A stretch of DNA of 64,000 bases from Actinacidiphila yeochonensis CN732 (GTDB taxonomy: Bacteria; Actinomycetota; Actinomycetes; Streptomycetales; Streptomycetaceae): assembly GCF_000745345.1 (NCBI RefSeq), contig NZ_JQNR01000005.1:1240001-1304000 (forward strand), given 5' to 3'. Below the pieces are notes generated by a model, which was given only the letters and a program-made list of their open reading frames with translations, made no database searches and was not told where the DNA came from. Positions 34,173-42,756 of the stretch are shown here, one piece after another (positions within the stretch are counted from its first letter, which is position 1; every line of letters starts with the position of its first letter). A program made the translations under genes and the position numbers.

Positions 34173-35465
34173 TCAGTTCTCCTGGAGCGTCTTGGTGATG
34201 GCGTTGGACGCGGTCGTGGTGGCCTTGTCCACGGAGGTGCCCGTCAGGATGGACTGGAGCATCTGGGTGATCGTCTGGTCGCCCTCGACGCTGCCCCATC
34301 CGGACGCGCTCGGCACGTTCTTGCCGCCCTTCAGCATGGCCTGGGCGAACGGCGCGACCAGCGGGTCGGAGCTGTCGGCGTAGGACTGCAGGGCGGTGGT
34401 GGTGCTCGGGAAGTACCCGGCCTCGTCGGCCCACTTCTTGCTCAGGTCGCCGGTGGTCATCATCTTGATGAACCTGAAGGCGAGGTCGGGGTTCTTGCTG
34501 GTCTTGAGGACCGCGAGGTTGGAGCCGCCGAGGAAGGCCGGGGCGACGCCGCCGTCCTTGCCGGGGATCGGGAAGGCACCGATCTCGTTCTTCAGCGAGG
34601 GGTTCTGGGCGATCGCGGTCTTCGGGGTCCAGTTGCCCTGGATCACCATCGCGGCCTTGCCCTTGGCGAAGGAGTCGAGCAGGTCGGTCTCCTTCCACGT
34701 GGACGCGCCGACGCTGGAGGAGCCGTCCTTGAGCGCGAGGCTGGTGTAGAAGCTCAGCCCCTCGCGGGCCTGCGCCGAGTCCAGGGAGCCGGTCCACTTG
34801 CCGTTCGCCTGGGTGGCGAAGTCGCCGCCCGCGCCCCAGACGAAGGGGGCGGAGCCGTAGGCGCTCTCGCCGGCGATCGGCATCGCCATCATGCCGGGCT
34901 TCTTGGCCTTGAGCGTCTTGACGGTCTGCTCCAGCTCGGCCCAGTTCGTCGGCACCTTCAGGCCGAGCTGCTGGAAGACGTCCTTGCGGTAGACGATCGC
35001 CCGCACACCGGCGTACCAGCCGACGCCGTACTGCTTGCCGTCGTAGGTCGCGGAGTCCTTCAGCGCCGGGATCAGGTCCTTGCCCATGCCGGACGAGCTG
35101 ATCTCGGAGGTGAGGTCGTCCAGGCCGCCGGCCGCGGCGAACTCCGGCGTCCAGGTGGTGCCGATCTCGGAGACGTCCGGCCCGTCACCGGAGGCGAAGG
35201 CGCGCACCAGCTTGTCGTGCGCGTCGGCCCACTGGACCTCCTGCACCTTCAGGGTGGCGCCGGTCTGGGCCTTGAACTCCTTCTCGGCGGCGGCGTAGAA
35301 GGCCGACGCGTCGGGGTTGGTGCCCTTCATGACCCACCAGGTCAGCGACTTGCCGCCGGCGGAGGAGGACGACGAGGAGGACGAGCCGTCGTTCCCGCAC
35401 GCGGCGACGAGCAGGAAGAGGGACGCGGTGAGTCCGGCGACACCGGCTCTGCGCAGAGGTCTCAT
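34173..35465 (-). CDS. sugar ABC transporter substrate-binding lipoprotein
   Basis: The 430-aa extracytoplasmic solute-binding protein has a basic signal with lipobox VAAC, followed by a poly-Ser linker (GNDGSSSSSSSSAGG). It belongs to the family-1 type: SLTWWVMKGTNPDASAFY at the mature start, GDGPDVSEIGTTWTPEF, and the hinge-region AAMVIQGNWTPKTA and IGAFPIPG. It captures an oligosaccharide outside the cell. Because the operon continues to nagZ and faces a SIS-domain RpiR regulator near anmK, cell-wall amino sugars (GlcNAc-MurNAc, MurNAc or muropeptide) are the inferred ligands. The ATG at 35465 is preceded by AAGGAG. Confidence 0.94.
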   Translation of the reverse strand: MRPLRRAGVAGLTASLFLLVAACGNDGSSSSSSSSAGGKSLTWWVMKGTNPDASAFYAAAEKEFKAQTGATLKVQEVQWADAHDKLVRAFASGDGPDVSEIGTTWTPEFAAAGGLDDLTSEISSSGMGKDLIPALKDSATYDGKQYGVGWYAGVRAIVYRKDVFQQLGLKVPTNWAELEQTVKTLKAKKPGMMAMPIAGESAYGSAPFVWGAGGDFATQANGKWTGSLDSAQAREGLSFYTSLALKDGSSSVGASTWKETDLLDSFAKGKAAMVIQGNWTPKTAIAQNPSLKNEIGAFPIPGKDGGVAPAFLGGSNLAVLKTSKNPDLAFRFIKMMTTGDLSKKWADEAGYFPSTTTALQSYADSSDPLVAPFAQAMLKGGKNVPSASGWGSVEGDQTITQMLQSILTGTSVDKATTTASNAITKTLQEN

Positions 35466-35708
35466 CGGGCTGTTGTCTCCTTCGGTGCGGCGCCGGTGGC
35501 GCACTGTGCGGTGGTGCCGGGGAGGCTTCGACGATCCGGAGGGTGGTCGGCGGCGGGTGCCGCCGACCCCCGCGACGCGCACCGCGACTCCGCAGTCGTG
35601 TGAACACCTGCTGAACGGCCGCTAACGGACCGCCCGTGAGCTGCGGCGATGCGCCAAGTATGGGGACGCCGTTCAGCGCAGTCAATAACTGCCAGGCTTC
35701 GTCTTTCT

Positions 35709-35727
35709 GATGTTGTTTTTTAACATC
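35709..35727. promoter_or_regulatory. candidate RpiR operator
   Basis: GATGTT (35709-35714) and AACATC (35722-35727) form an inverted repeat around a T-rich centre in the divergent region between the importer operon and the RpiR gene. It lies 41 bases before the regulator start in unusually AT-rich DNA. Confidence 0.6.
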
Positions 35728-35768
35728 GACCGACGGATACGCTGTGCCGACGCCACCAGGAGGAAGCC

Positions 35769-36737
35769 ATGACCAAGCGGGCAAGGCCAGGTGCGGCGGG
35801 GGCGGGCGGCCCCGGATCCGAACCGCTCACCGGCGACGTGCTGGTGCGCATCCGCGGTCTCGTCCCGTCACTCCAGCCCGCCGAACAGCGGGTCGCCGCA
35901 GTCGCGCTGAGCGATCCGGCGGCGGCCGCGCGGCTGTCCAGTACGGCGCTGGCCGAGCAGGCGCGGACCTCGGTGACCACGGTGATGCGCTTCTGCCGTG
36001 CGGTCGGCCTCGCCAACTACCCCCAACTACGGCTGGCGTTGGCCGGAGCGGCGGCCCGCGAGGACGCGCACAGCGCGGAACGGCTGCGCGCCAGCGGGGA
36101 CATCAGCGAGCAGGACACCCTCGCGCAGATCGTCGACAAGATCATCTACAACGAGGCGCGGGCGCTGGAGGAGACCGGCGCCGCGCTCGACCTGGACATC
36201 CTGGAACTGGCCGTACGGGCGATAGCGAACGCCCGCCGGATCGATGTCTTCGGCGTCGGTGCCAGCGGGTTCGTCGGGCAGGACCTCCACCAGAAGCTGC
36301 ACCGCATCGGCCTGATGGCCTTCATCTGGACCGACGCGCATGCCGCGTTGACCGCGGCGGCGCTACTCGGCAAGGGCGACGTGGCCGTCGCCATCTCGCA
36401 CTCCGGCGCCACCGTGGACACGGTGGACCCGCTCCAGGCCGCGGCCGAGCGGGGCGCCACCACCATCGCCATCACCAACTTCGCGGGGTCCCTGCTCACC
36501 CGCTACGCCGACCTGGTGCTCACCACCGCGGTCCGCGAGATGCCGCTGCGGTCCGGCTCCACCGCCAGCCGGATCGCCCAACTGGCCGTCATAGACTGCC
36601 TGTTCGTCGGCGTCGCGCAGCGGTCCTACGACCGGGCGAGCGAGGCGCTGGCGCGGACCTTCGGCGTGGTGCACCAGCGCCGGCCGCACTCCCCGAGCCG
36701 GCGGACGGCGGCGAACGAGGCGAACGAGCAGCAGTAG
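35769..36737 (+). CDS. MurR/RpiR family transcriptional regulator
   Basis: The 322-aa regulator has an N-terminal HTH_6 domain (SLQPAEQRVAAVALSDPAA, LSSTALAEQARTSVTTVMRFCRAVGL) and a C-terminal SIS sugar-phosphate-binding domain (IDVFGVGASGFVGQDL, AVAISHSGATVDTV, TIAITNFAGSLLTRYADLVL). MurR relatives bind MurNAc 6-phosphate; here the likely effector is that or GlcNAc 6-phosphate. It is divergent from the importer operon and convergent with anmK. The ATG at 35769 is preceded by AGGAGG. Confidence 0.93.
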   Translation: MTKRARPGAAGAGGPGSEPLTGDVLVRIRGLVPSLQPAEQRVAAVALSDPAAAARLSSTALAEQARTSVTTVMRFCRAVGLANYPQLRLALAGAAAREDAHSAERLRASGDISEQDTLAQIVDKIIYNEARALEETGAALDLDILELAVRAIANARRIDVFGVGASGFVGQDLHQKLHRIGLMAFIWTDAHAALTAAALLGKGDVAVAISHSGATVDTVDPLQAAAERGATTIAITNFAGSLLTRYADLVLTTAVREMPLRSGSTASRIAQLAVIDCLFVGVAQRSYDRASEALARTFGVVHQRRPHSPSRRTAANEANEQQ

Positions 36738-36745
36738 GCGGGCGG

Positions 36746-36790
36746 GCCGGGCGCACGCTCTCGCGCGGGGTGCGCGAGCGGGCGCCCGGC
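36746..36790. terminator. hairpin between rpiR and anmK
   Basis: GCCGGGCGC (36746-36754) pairs with 36782-36790, and an inner CTCGCGC/GCGCGAG stem continues it. It lies between convergent genes, 9 bases after the rpiR stop. Confidence 0.8.
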
Positions 36791-36871
36791 CGCCGGGTCG
36801 GCCGGGTCGGCCGGTGCCGCGGGTACGGCCGGTGTCGCCGGTGCCGCGGGGGCTGCGGGTTCTCCCCCCGG

Positions 36872-38119
36872 TCAGTGCGCGGCGGGCGGCAGGACCGCCA
36901 TCCGCCGCACCGGGCCGGCGGGCTCGGGCAGCCGCAGCGGACCGGAGCCGGGGCTGATCCGGCCCAGCACCCGCGGCACCGCCGACCCGGTGGCGCCCGG
37001 TACCACGCCCGGCAGCTGATGCCAGGTCAGGAAGCCCAGCAGGGCCATGAGGTACGCCTCCTTGTCGCCCGCCGGCAGCCCGTGGTCGTCGCTGGTGGTG
37101 ACGGTGACCGGGTGCAGCCTTGCGCGCAGCGCGGCCAGCAGCGCCGGGTTGCGCACCCCGCCGCCGGAGGCCACCACCTCGGAGAGCCCGAACGGGAGCA
37201 GCGCGTCGGCCACGGTGACGGCGGTCAGCTCGGTCAGGGTGGCCATCAGGTCCGCGTCGGCCACCGGCGGCAGCCCGGCCGCGCGGGCCTGCGCGTAGTC
37301 GGTGGTGAACAGCTCCCGCCCGGTCGACTTCGGTGGCGCGAGCCGGTAGTAGGGCTCGGCCAGCAGCCGCTCCAGCAGGTCGGTCCTGACCGTGCCGGCC
37401 AGGGCCATCCGGCCGTCCACGTCGCTGCCGAGCCGGCCGCCGGTGATCCGTCGGGCCGCCGCGTCCAGCAGGCAGTTGGCGGGGCCGGTGTCGAACGCGG
37501 CCACCGGCTCGCCAGGGGCGCCCACCACGGTCGCGTTGGCGATGCCGCCCAGGTTGAGCGCGGCCCGCCGGGTGGCCCCGGTGCCCGGCGTCGGCCCCTG
37601 CGCCGCACCCGGACCCGGCGTCGGCGTCGGCGGTTCGGCGGCGAGCCACAGCGCGTCCAGGGTGCTGGCCAGCGGGGCGCCCTGGCCGCCGGCGGCGATG
37701 TCCCGGGCCCGCACGTCGGAGACGACGGGCAGGCCGGTGGCCTCGGCGATCCACGCGGGCTGCCCCAGTTGGAGGGTGGCGCGGGCCCGGCCGTCCTCCA
37801 CCCAGTGGAAGACGGTCTGCCCGTGCGAGGCCACCAGGTCGGCGCGGCCCCCGGCGAACCGTGCCACGGCCTCCGCGGCGGCCCGTGCCGAGGCCTGCCC
37901 GACCAGCGTGTCCACCGCGCACACCTCGGCGAGGTCCACCCGGGCCGGGGGCAGCAGCCCCAGCAGCCGCTCCCGGGTCTCCGGCGGCCACGGGTACTCG
38001 GCGGCGCCCAGCGGACGCAGCGTCAGCAGCCCGTCGGCGAGCTCGAACTCCGCCACCGCGACGTCCAGCCCGTCCATCGACGTGCCCGACATCATCCCCA
38101 CCACGATCACGCGCCCCAC
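36872..38119 (-). CDS. anmK: anhydro-N-acetylmuramic acid kinase
   Basis: The 415-aa enzyme opens the 1,6-anhydro ring and phosphorylates anhydroMurNAc to MurNAc 6-phosphate with ATP. It begins VGMMSGTSMDGLDVAV, the family's hallmark phosphate-binding start. It has VASHGQTVFHW, RAALNLGGIANATVV with the phosphate loop, FDTGPANCLLD, and SEVVASGGGVRNPALL. A 20-residue Pro/Gly/Thr insert (PTPTPGPGAAQGPTPGTG) before the NLGGIAN motif is unusual. The GTG at 38119 (GGAAAG upstream) was chosen; GTG 38110 is also possible. MurQ, the next enzyme of the classic pathway, is not in the window. Confidence 0.94.
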   Translation of the reverse strand: MGRVIVVGMMSGTSMDGLDVAVAEFELADGLLTLRPLGAAEYPWPPETRERLLGLLPPARVDLAEVCAVDTLVGQASARAAAEAVARFAGGRADLVASHGQTVFHWVEDGRARATLQLGQPAWIAEATGLPVVSDVRARDIAAGGQGAPLASTLDALWLAAEPPTPTPGPGAAQGPTPGTGATRRAALNLGGIANATVVGAPGEPVAAFDTGPANCLLDAAARRITGGRLGSDVDGRMALAGTVRTDLLERLLAEPYYRLAPPKSTGRELFTTDYAQARAAGLPPVADADLMATLTELTAVTVADALLPFGLSEVVASGGGVRNPALLAALRARLHPVTVTTSDDHGLPAGDKEAYLMALLGFLTWHQLPGVVPGATGSAVPRVLGRISPGSGPLRLPEPAGPVRRMAVLPPAAH

Positions 38120-38266
38120 CTGCTCTTTCCATTCGGCTCCGCCCCTGTGCGGGCCGCCCGCACACCCTACGGACCCGCCGCCCGCGTCGCCGCGCCGCGT
38201 TCCCGCGAGCCGCCCGCCGCCGGGTTCCGTGGGACGGCGGCGGTCGGCGGCGGTCGGTGGCGGGAC

Positions 38267-38299
38267 GGCGGTGGAACGGCGGTGGAACGGCGGTGGAAC
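38267..38299. repeat. 11-bp tandem repeat, three perfect copies
   Basis: GGCGGTGGAAC is repeated exactly at 38267, 38278 and 38289, just 3' of the enoyl-CoA hydratase stop at 38347 and upstream of anmK. Confidence 0.9.
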
Positions 38300-38346
38300 G
38301 GCCGGTTCCGGCATCGTTTCCCGGAGGGGGCGGCGGGACCGCCGGC

Positions 38347-39198
38347 TCATCCGAGCCGGTCGAAGAGGCCTTCGAGGTCGAGCTCGCCCTCGCGGGTCTG
38401 GACTCCGGCGGCGACCGCCCGGCGTATCCGGTCGACGACGGACTGCGGCGCCGGGTAGACCTTCACGTGCGCCTGGGCCTCCTCCAGCAGGTTCGGCACC
38501 GCCCCGCCGGCCTCGGCGGAGTCGACGGCCTGCACGGCCGCCTCGACGACGCCGGACGGGATGGCGGCGATCCGGTGCGCCAGCCGGTCCACGAAACCGT
38601 CCAGCTCCTCCGGGGCGACGGCCCGGTTGATCCAGCCGTACCGCTCGGCCAGCCCGGTGTCGTACAGGTCGGCGCCGAGGATCACCTCAAGGGCCCGGGC
38701 CCGGCCGACAAGGCGCGTGAGGTACTGGGTGCCGCCGCCGCCGGGGAAGATGCCCATGCGCGTCTCGGCCTGGGCGAACCAGGTCTCACCGCGGGCGGCG
38801 AACCGCATGTCGGCGGCCATGGCGAACTCGGCGCCGCCGGCCCGCAGGCGCCCGCGCAGCTTGGCGATGGTGACCTGGGGCAGCGTCCGGAACCGCTCGT
38901 GCAGCTGCTGGAGCGGGTTGAGGTTCGGATCCCCCTCGTCGTCGGCCAGCGCCATCAGGTCGGCGGGGTCGAACATCCAGTTGATGTCCGCGTGGGCCAG
39001 GAAGAACTCCGGGTCCGCCGACTCCACGACGATCACCCGCAGGCTCTCGTCGTCCCTGGCCTCCCGGGCCACCCGGATCAGGTCGGCGGCCAGAGCCCTG
39101 TCGAGGGTGTTGAGCGGCGGGTTGTCCAGCGTGACGGTGGCGACGGCGCCGTCGCGGGTGACGCGCAGGGCGGTGTAGCCGGTTTCGGAGAGAGGCAT
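38347..39198 (-). CDS. enoyl-CoA hydratase/isomerase family protein
   Basis: The 283-aa crotonase-fold protein has the typical opening VATVTLDNPPLNTLDRAL, the CoA-site segment LRAGGAEFAMAADMRFA and GIFPGGGGTQYLTRLVG, which form the oxyanion hole. The first Glu of hydratases is not clearly conserved (ETRMGIFPGGG aligns where a catalytic acid occurs), so the activity may be isomerase or hydrolase rather than hydratase. The ATG at 39198 is divergent from an AraC regulator with 161 bases between. It is transcribed towards anmK with a 227-base gap. Confidence 0.9.
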   Translation of the reverse strand: MPLSETGYTALRVTRDGAVATVTLDNPPLNTLDRALAADLIRVAREARDDESLRVIVVESADPEFFLAHADINWMFDPADLMALADDEGDPNLNPLQQLHERFRTLPQVTIAKLRGRLRAGGAEFAMAADMRFAARGETWFAQAETRMGIFPGGGGTQYLTRLVGRARALEVILGADLYDTGLAERYGWINRAVAPEELDGFVDRLAHRIAAIPSGVVEAAVQAVDSAEAGGAVPNLLEEAQAHVKVYPAPQSVVDRIRRAVAAGVQTREGELDLEGLFDRLG

Positions 39199-39359
39199 GG
39201 TGTTCCCTTGGTCGGTGGCCGAGCGGCGCGGGTCCCGCGCTCCTCCTTGACCGTACGAAGGGCACGCCGGTCGGTTCGATGCCTGAAACGCCGACTTCTT
39301 TGTCCGTCTGCGTCATGGCTCCGGTCAACCCGTGCGCGGCGGCTTGTAGTGTTCCCGGT

Positions 39360-40313
39360 ATGGACCTGTTGGACGACGCGCTCGCGCTCGCGGGCGTACG
39401 CGGAACCGCGGCGCTCCGGATCGAGGCCGGCCGGGGCTGGGGGATCACCTGGGCGCGGAACGCCGACGCGGTGCTCTACGCCGTCGCCGCCGGGAACGCC
39501 TGGGTGACCGCCGAGGGCGCCGACGGCGAACCCCTGTCGGTCGACCTGGGCCCCGGGGACGTGGTCCTGCTGCCCACCGGCGTCGCGCACAGCATCGCCG
39601 ACGACGCGCACCGTACGCCGCGGCCCTGCGACACCGCGGCCACCGACGACCTGCGACGCGTGGGCGAGCCGCTACGGCTGGGGGCCGGCGAGTCCCGGAC
39701 CCGGCTCCTCGGCGCGTCCTACCGGCACGACCGCGTCGTCTCCCTGCACGTGCTCAACCTGCTGCCGCCGGTCGTCCACATCCGGGCCAACCGGGCGGAC
39801 GGCGCGCTCGACGACACGGTGCGCATGATCACCCGGGAGACCGCGTCCCCCCGGCCGGGTACCCAGGTGGTCCTCGACCGGCTGGTCGACATCGTCCTCG
39901 TCCAGGTCCTGCGCGGCTGGCTGGACTCCAACCCCGGTCTCAGCCGCGGGTCCTGGATCGGCGCGCTCGCCGATCCGCTGGTCAGCGACGCGATGGTCCG
40001 GATGCACGAGCGGCCCGCCCGCCCCTGGACCACCGAACGGCTCGCGCAGGAGCTGGCGGTGTCCCGCTCCACCCTGACCCGGCGCTTCCAGGACGCCACC
40101 GGACAGAACCCGGCGGAGTACCTCACCCGGTGGCGGATGGACCTCGCCGCCCGGCAGCTCCGCGACACCGACACCGGCATCGACACGGTCGCCCGGTCCG
40201 TCGGGTACACGTCCGTGCACGCCTTCAACCGGGCCTTCCACCGCACCAGGGGCCTGCCCCCGGCGCGCTTCCGCACCACCTCCCGCGAGACGCCCGTCGC
40301 CGCGGCTACCTGA
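39360..40313 (+). CDS. AraC family transcriptional regulator
   Basis: The 317-aa regulator has an N-terminal cupin-type sensing domain (AVAAGNAWVTAEGADGEPLSVDLGPGDVVLLPTGVAH) of the AraC_binding/cupin_6 class. The C-terminal double helix-turn-helix runs ...WTTERLAQELAVSRSTLTRRF then TGIDTVARSVGYTSVHAFNRAF...GLPPARFR. It is divergent from the enoyl-CoA hydratase gene, its probable target. The ATG at 39360 has only a weak ribosome site, but upstream in-frame sequence is not protein-like. Confidence 0.92.
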   Translation: MDLLDDALALAGVRGTAALRIEAGRGWGITWARNADAVLYAVAAGNAWVTAEGADGEPLSVDLGPGDVVLLPTGVAHSIADDAHRTPRPCDTAATDDLRRVGEPLRLGAGESRTRLLGASYRHDRVVSLHVLNLLPPVVHIRANRADGALDDTVRMITRETASPRPGTQVVLDRLVDIVLVQVLRGWLDSNPGLSRGSWIGALADPLVSDAMVRMHERPARPWTTERLAQELAVSRSTLTRRFQDATGQNPAEYLTRWRMDLAARQLRDTDTGIDTVARSVGYTSVHAFNRAFHRTRGLPPARFRTTSRETPVAAAT

Positions 40314-40414
40314 CCGGCGAGGGCCGCGGGCGCGGGCGCGGGCCGTACGGCGCGGGCCGGGGCCCGCGGCCAGGGGCTCAGCCCGGTGACCGCGGGCCCT
40401 GCGGCCGCCGCGCC

Positions 40415-41974
40415 CTACGCCGCCGGCCTGCGCCGCCGCGCGGGGCGGGCCCGGCCCGCGTCCGCCGGCGCGGCGGCGGGGCGGCCGGAGCCGCCGCCGC
40501 GGCGCCCGCCGCCGGAGCCGCCGCCGGACCGGCGGGAGCCCGCGGGCCGGGCCGCGCCCGTACCCGTACCCGTGGCCGCCCGGCCCGCGGGCGCGGGCGC
40601 GGGGGTGACGACGATGGGCACCCCGGAGGGCTCCCGCGCGCCGGTGAGGCGGGCCAGCTCCGGGTCGTCCGGGGCGGCGAGGCGGGCCGTTTTCGCGGTG
40701 ACCCCGGCCTTGGCCAGCATCTTGGTCACGTCGCTGTTCTGCTCGGGCAGCACCAGCGTCACCACGGTGCCCGAGGCGCCGGCGCGGGCGGTGCGGCCGC
40801 CGCGGTGCAGGTAGTCCTTGTGGTCGGCGGGCGGGTCGACGTTGACCACCAGGTCCAGGTCGTCCACGTGGATGCCGCGCGCGGCGACGTCGGTGGCCAC
40901 GAGGGTGGTCACCTCGCCGCTCTTGAACTGCGCCAGCACCCGGGTGCGCTGCGCCTGCGACTTCCCGCCGTGCAGGGCGGCCGCCCGGACGCCCTGCGCG
41001 AGCAGGGTCTTGACCATCCGGTCGACGGCGCGCTTGCTGGCGATGAAGAGCAGCACCCGGCCCTCGCGGGCGGCGATCCGCACGGTGACGGCGCGCTTGT
41101 CGTCGGTGCTCACCCGCAGCACGTGGTGGTCCATCCTGACCACCGCGCCCGCCGGCGGGTCCACCGAGTGGCGGACCGGGTCGGTGAGGAAGCGGCGGGC
41201 CAGCGGGCCGGCCGCGTCGTCCAGCGTGGCGGAGAAGAGCAGCCGCTGCCCGTCCGGGTCGGTCTGCTCCAGGAGCCTGGTCACCTGCGGCAGGAAGCCG
41301 AGGTCCGCCATCCGGTCCGCCTCGTCGAGCACGGTGGTGCGGACCTGGTCCAGCCGGCAGTCGCCGCGCCCGATCAGGTCGATCAGCCGGCCCGGGGTGG
41401 CGATGAGCACCTCGGCGCCGTTCCGCAGCGCCGTCGCCTGGCGGCCGATGGACATCCCGCCGACGACCGTGGTCATCCGCAGCCGCAGCGCCTTGGCGTA
41501 GGGGGTCAGGGAGTCCTCGACCTGCTGGGCCAGCTCGCGGGTGGGCACCAGGACGAGTCCCAGCGGCCGGCGCGCCTCGGCCCGGCCGCCCGCGGTGCGG
41601 GCCAGCAGCGCCAGGCCGAAGGCCAGGGTCTTGCCCGAGCCGGTGCGGCCGCGGCCGAGGACGTCCCGGCCGGCCAGCGAGCCCGGGAGGGTCGCGGCCT
41701 GGATCGGGAACGGCCTGGTCACGCCCTGCCGGGCGAGTTCGGCGAGCAGCGGCTCCGGCAGGCCCAGCCCGTCGAAGGAGCTGGGCAGCGGCGGCTGTTC
41801 GGCTCCAGCCGGCTCGATCGGCTCGGTCGGCTCCGGGACGGAGACGGCGCTGGTGGCGGGGGCGGCGGAGCGGGGGGCGCGGCGCGGTGCGGGCGCCGAG
41901 GAGCGGCGGGCGGGCGCCGAGGCGGCGCGCCGGGGCCGGTTCTGCCGCGCCTCGCGGGGGCGGTCGGACGTCAA
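40415..41974 (-). CDS. DEAD-box ATP-dependent RNA helicase
   Basis: The 519-aa helicase has the ordered motifs: Q-motif (FPIQAATLPG), I GRGRTGSGKT, Ia PTRELAQQV, Ib TPGRL, II DEAD in LDEADRM, III SAT, V ATDVAARGIHVDDL, VI HRGGRTARAG. Long N- and C-terminal tails rich in Arg, Gly, Ser and Ala (SRRSGGGSGGGRRGGGSG) should bind RNA. Motif I reads GRGRTGSGKT. The start is a TTG at 41974, supported by AGGAGGCC five bases away, with no ATG/GTG as well placed. It is 300 bases downstream of the cold-shock gene; both are typically cold-induced RNA-remodelling factors. Confidence 0.94.
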   Translation of the reverse strand: MTSDRPREARQNRPRRAASAPARRSSAPAPRRAPRSAAPATSAVSVPEPTEPIEPAGAEQPPLPSSFDGLGLPEPLLAELARQGVTRPFPIQAATLPGSLAGRDVLGRGRTGSGKTLAFGLALLARTAGGRAEARRPLGLVLVPTRELAQQVEDSLTPYAKALRLRMTTVVGGMSIGRQATALRNGAEVLIATPGRLIDLIGRGDCRLDQVRTTVLDEADRMADLGFLPQVTRLLEQTDPDGQRLLFSATLDDAAGPLARRFLTDPVRHSVDPPAGAVVRMDHHVLRVSTDDKRAVTVRIAAREGRVLLFIASKRAVDRMVKTLLAQGVRAAALHGGKSQAQRTRVLAQFKSGEVTTLVATDVAARGIHVDDLDLVVNVDPPADHKDYLHRGGRTARAGASGTVVTLVLPEQNSDVTKMLAKAGVTAKTARLAAPDDPELARLTGAREPSGVPIVVTPAPAPAGRAATGTGTGAARPAGSRRSGGGSGGGRRGGGSGRPAAAPADAGRARPARRRRPAA

Positions 41975-42130
41975 GGGGGCCTCCTGGCCGTGGCGCGTAC
42001 CGAAGGAGGTCCGTGCCCGGAGGGGGCGACGCGGAGACCAGCAGGACGAGCCGGTGGGGATCATGGGCGCCGCGCGGGTCAGAGCCCGTGGGCGTGGTCG
42101 TGGGGGCCGTGCGGGCGGCCACGACAAAGG

Positions 42131-42163
42131 CCGGGCCCCGTGTGTGAACATACGGGAGCCCGG
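42131..42163. terminator. hairpin between cold-shock and helicase genes
   Basis: CCGGGC and CCCGT (42131-42141) pair with ACGGG and GCCCGG (42152-42163) around GTGTGAACAT. It is a candidate terminator or leader element for the helicase gene. Confidence 0.55.
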
Positions 42164-42209
42164 CCGTGGCGCCGTGCCCGGGTCACGGGCGGCGCCGGCA
42201 AAGCCGTGC

Positions 42210-42238
42210 GGCCCCGGACGCGCGGAGCGTCCAGGGCC
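42210..42238 (-). terminator. hairpin after the cold-shock gene
   Basis: GGCCC..GACGC (42210-42221) pairs with GCGTC..GGGCC (42227-42238), about 36 bases beyond the csp stop at 42274. A second small GGCCGGC hairpin lies between, near 42247-42268. Confidence 0.7.
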
Positions 42239-42273
42239 GAGGGTGCGGCCGGCTCGGAGGCCGGCCGTACGGG

Positions 42274-42477
42274 TCAGGCCGGGACGATGTTCTCGGCCTG
42301 CGGGCCCTTCTGGCCCTGCGTGACGTCGAAGGTCACCTTCTGGCCCTCGTGGAGCTCGCGAAAGCCCTGAGTGGCGATGTTGGAGTAGTGGGCGAAGACG
42401 TCGGCGCCGCCGCCGTCCTGCTCGATGAAGCCGAAGCCCTTTTCAGCGTTGAACCACTTCACGGTGCCGCTGGCCAT
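42274..42477 (-). CDS. cold-shock protein (CspA family)
   Basis: The 67-aa single-domain OB-fold RNA chaperone has RNP1 ([11 protein letters not shown]) and RNP2 (DVFAHYSNI) and starts [18 protein letters not shown], as in actinobacterial Csp proteins. Length is exact for the family. The ATG at 42477 sits behind GGAGGAG and an A-run. A 5' leader of about 150 bases with a stem-loop precedes it, as is usual for thermosensing csp mRNAs. Confidence 0.97.
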   Translation of the reverse strand: MASGTVKWFNAEKGFGFIEQDGGGADVFAHYSNIATQGFRELHEGQKVTFDVTQGQKGPQAENIVPA

Positions 42478-42565
42478 TTTTTTCTCCTCCGATAGGGGCA
42501 GTCCGCCGGCACACTGCGCACCGGCTCCGCTGCGTCGACACCATCCGGAGGCCGTACAACAGAAA

Positions 42566-42640
42566 TGCGCCCTAAAGGGGTCACATCCCGTAAGGCGCAC
42601 ACAGAAAACATGGGTACCAAACCGCAACTCTGTCATTGTA
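42566..42640 (-). promoter_or_regulatory. cold-shock gene promoter and structured leader
   Basis: TACAAT (42640 to 42635 on the minus strand) is a near-consensus -10 box with only a weak -35. Downstream, a stem-loop pairs GTGCGCC (42600-42594 region) with GGCGCA (42571-42566), with an inner GGG/CCC pairing around ATGTGA. The leader to the ATG is about 150 bases. Confidence 0.6.
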
Positions 42641-42712
42641 GCACGTCCGCCGTGGCCTGCGGCTTCGGTCAGCACCCGAAGATCCCCGCGCCCGAAGATC
42701 CCCCGCATCCGA

Positions 42713-42744
42713 AGATCCCCCCGGGAGCCGCCCCGGGGGGATCT
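42713..42744 (-). terminator. 13-bp hairpin after the NAGPA/phosphoesterase gene
   Basis: AGATCCCCCCGGG (42713-42725) pairs perfectly with 42732-42744, 13 bases past the stop at 42757. Three copies of a CCGAAGATCCCC motif (about 42676-42720) lead into it. Confidence 0.85.
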
Positions 42745-42756
42745 CCGGACCCCCGC

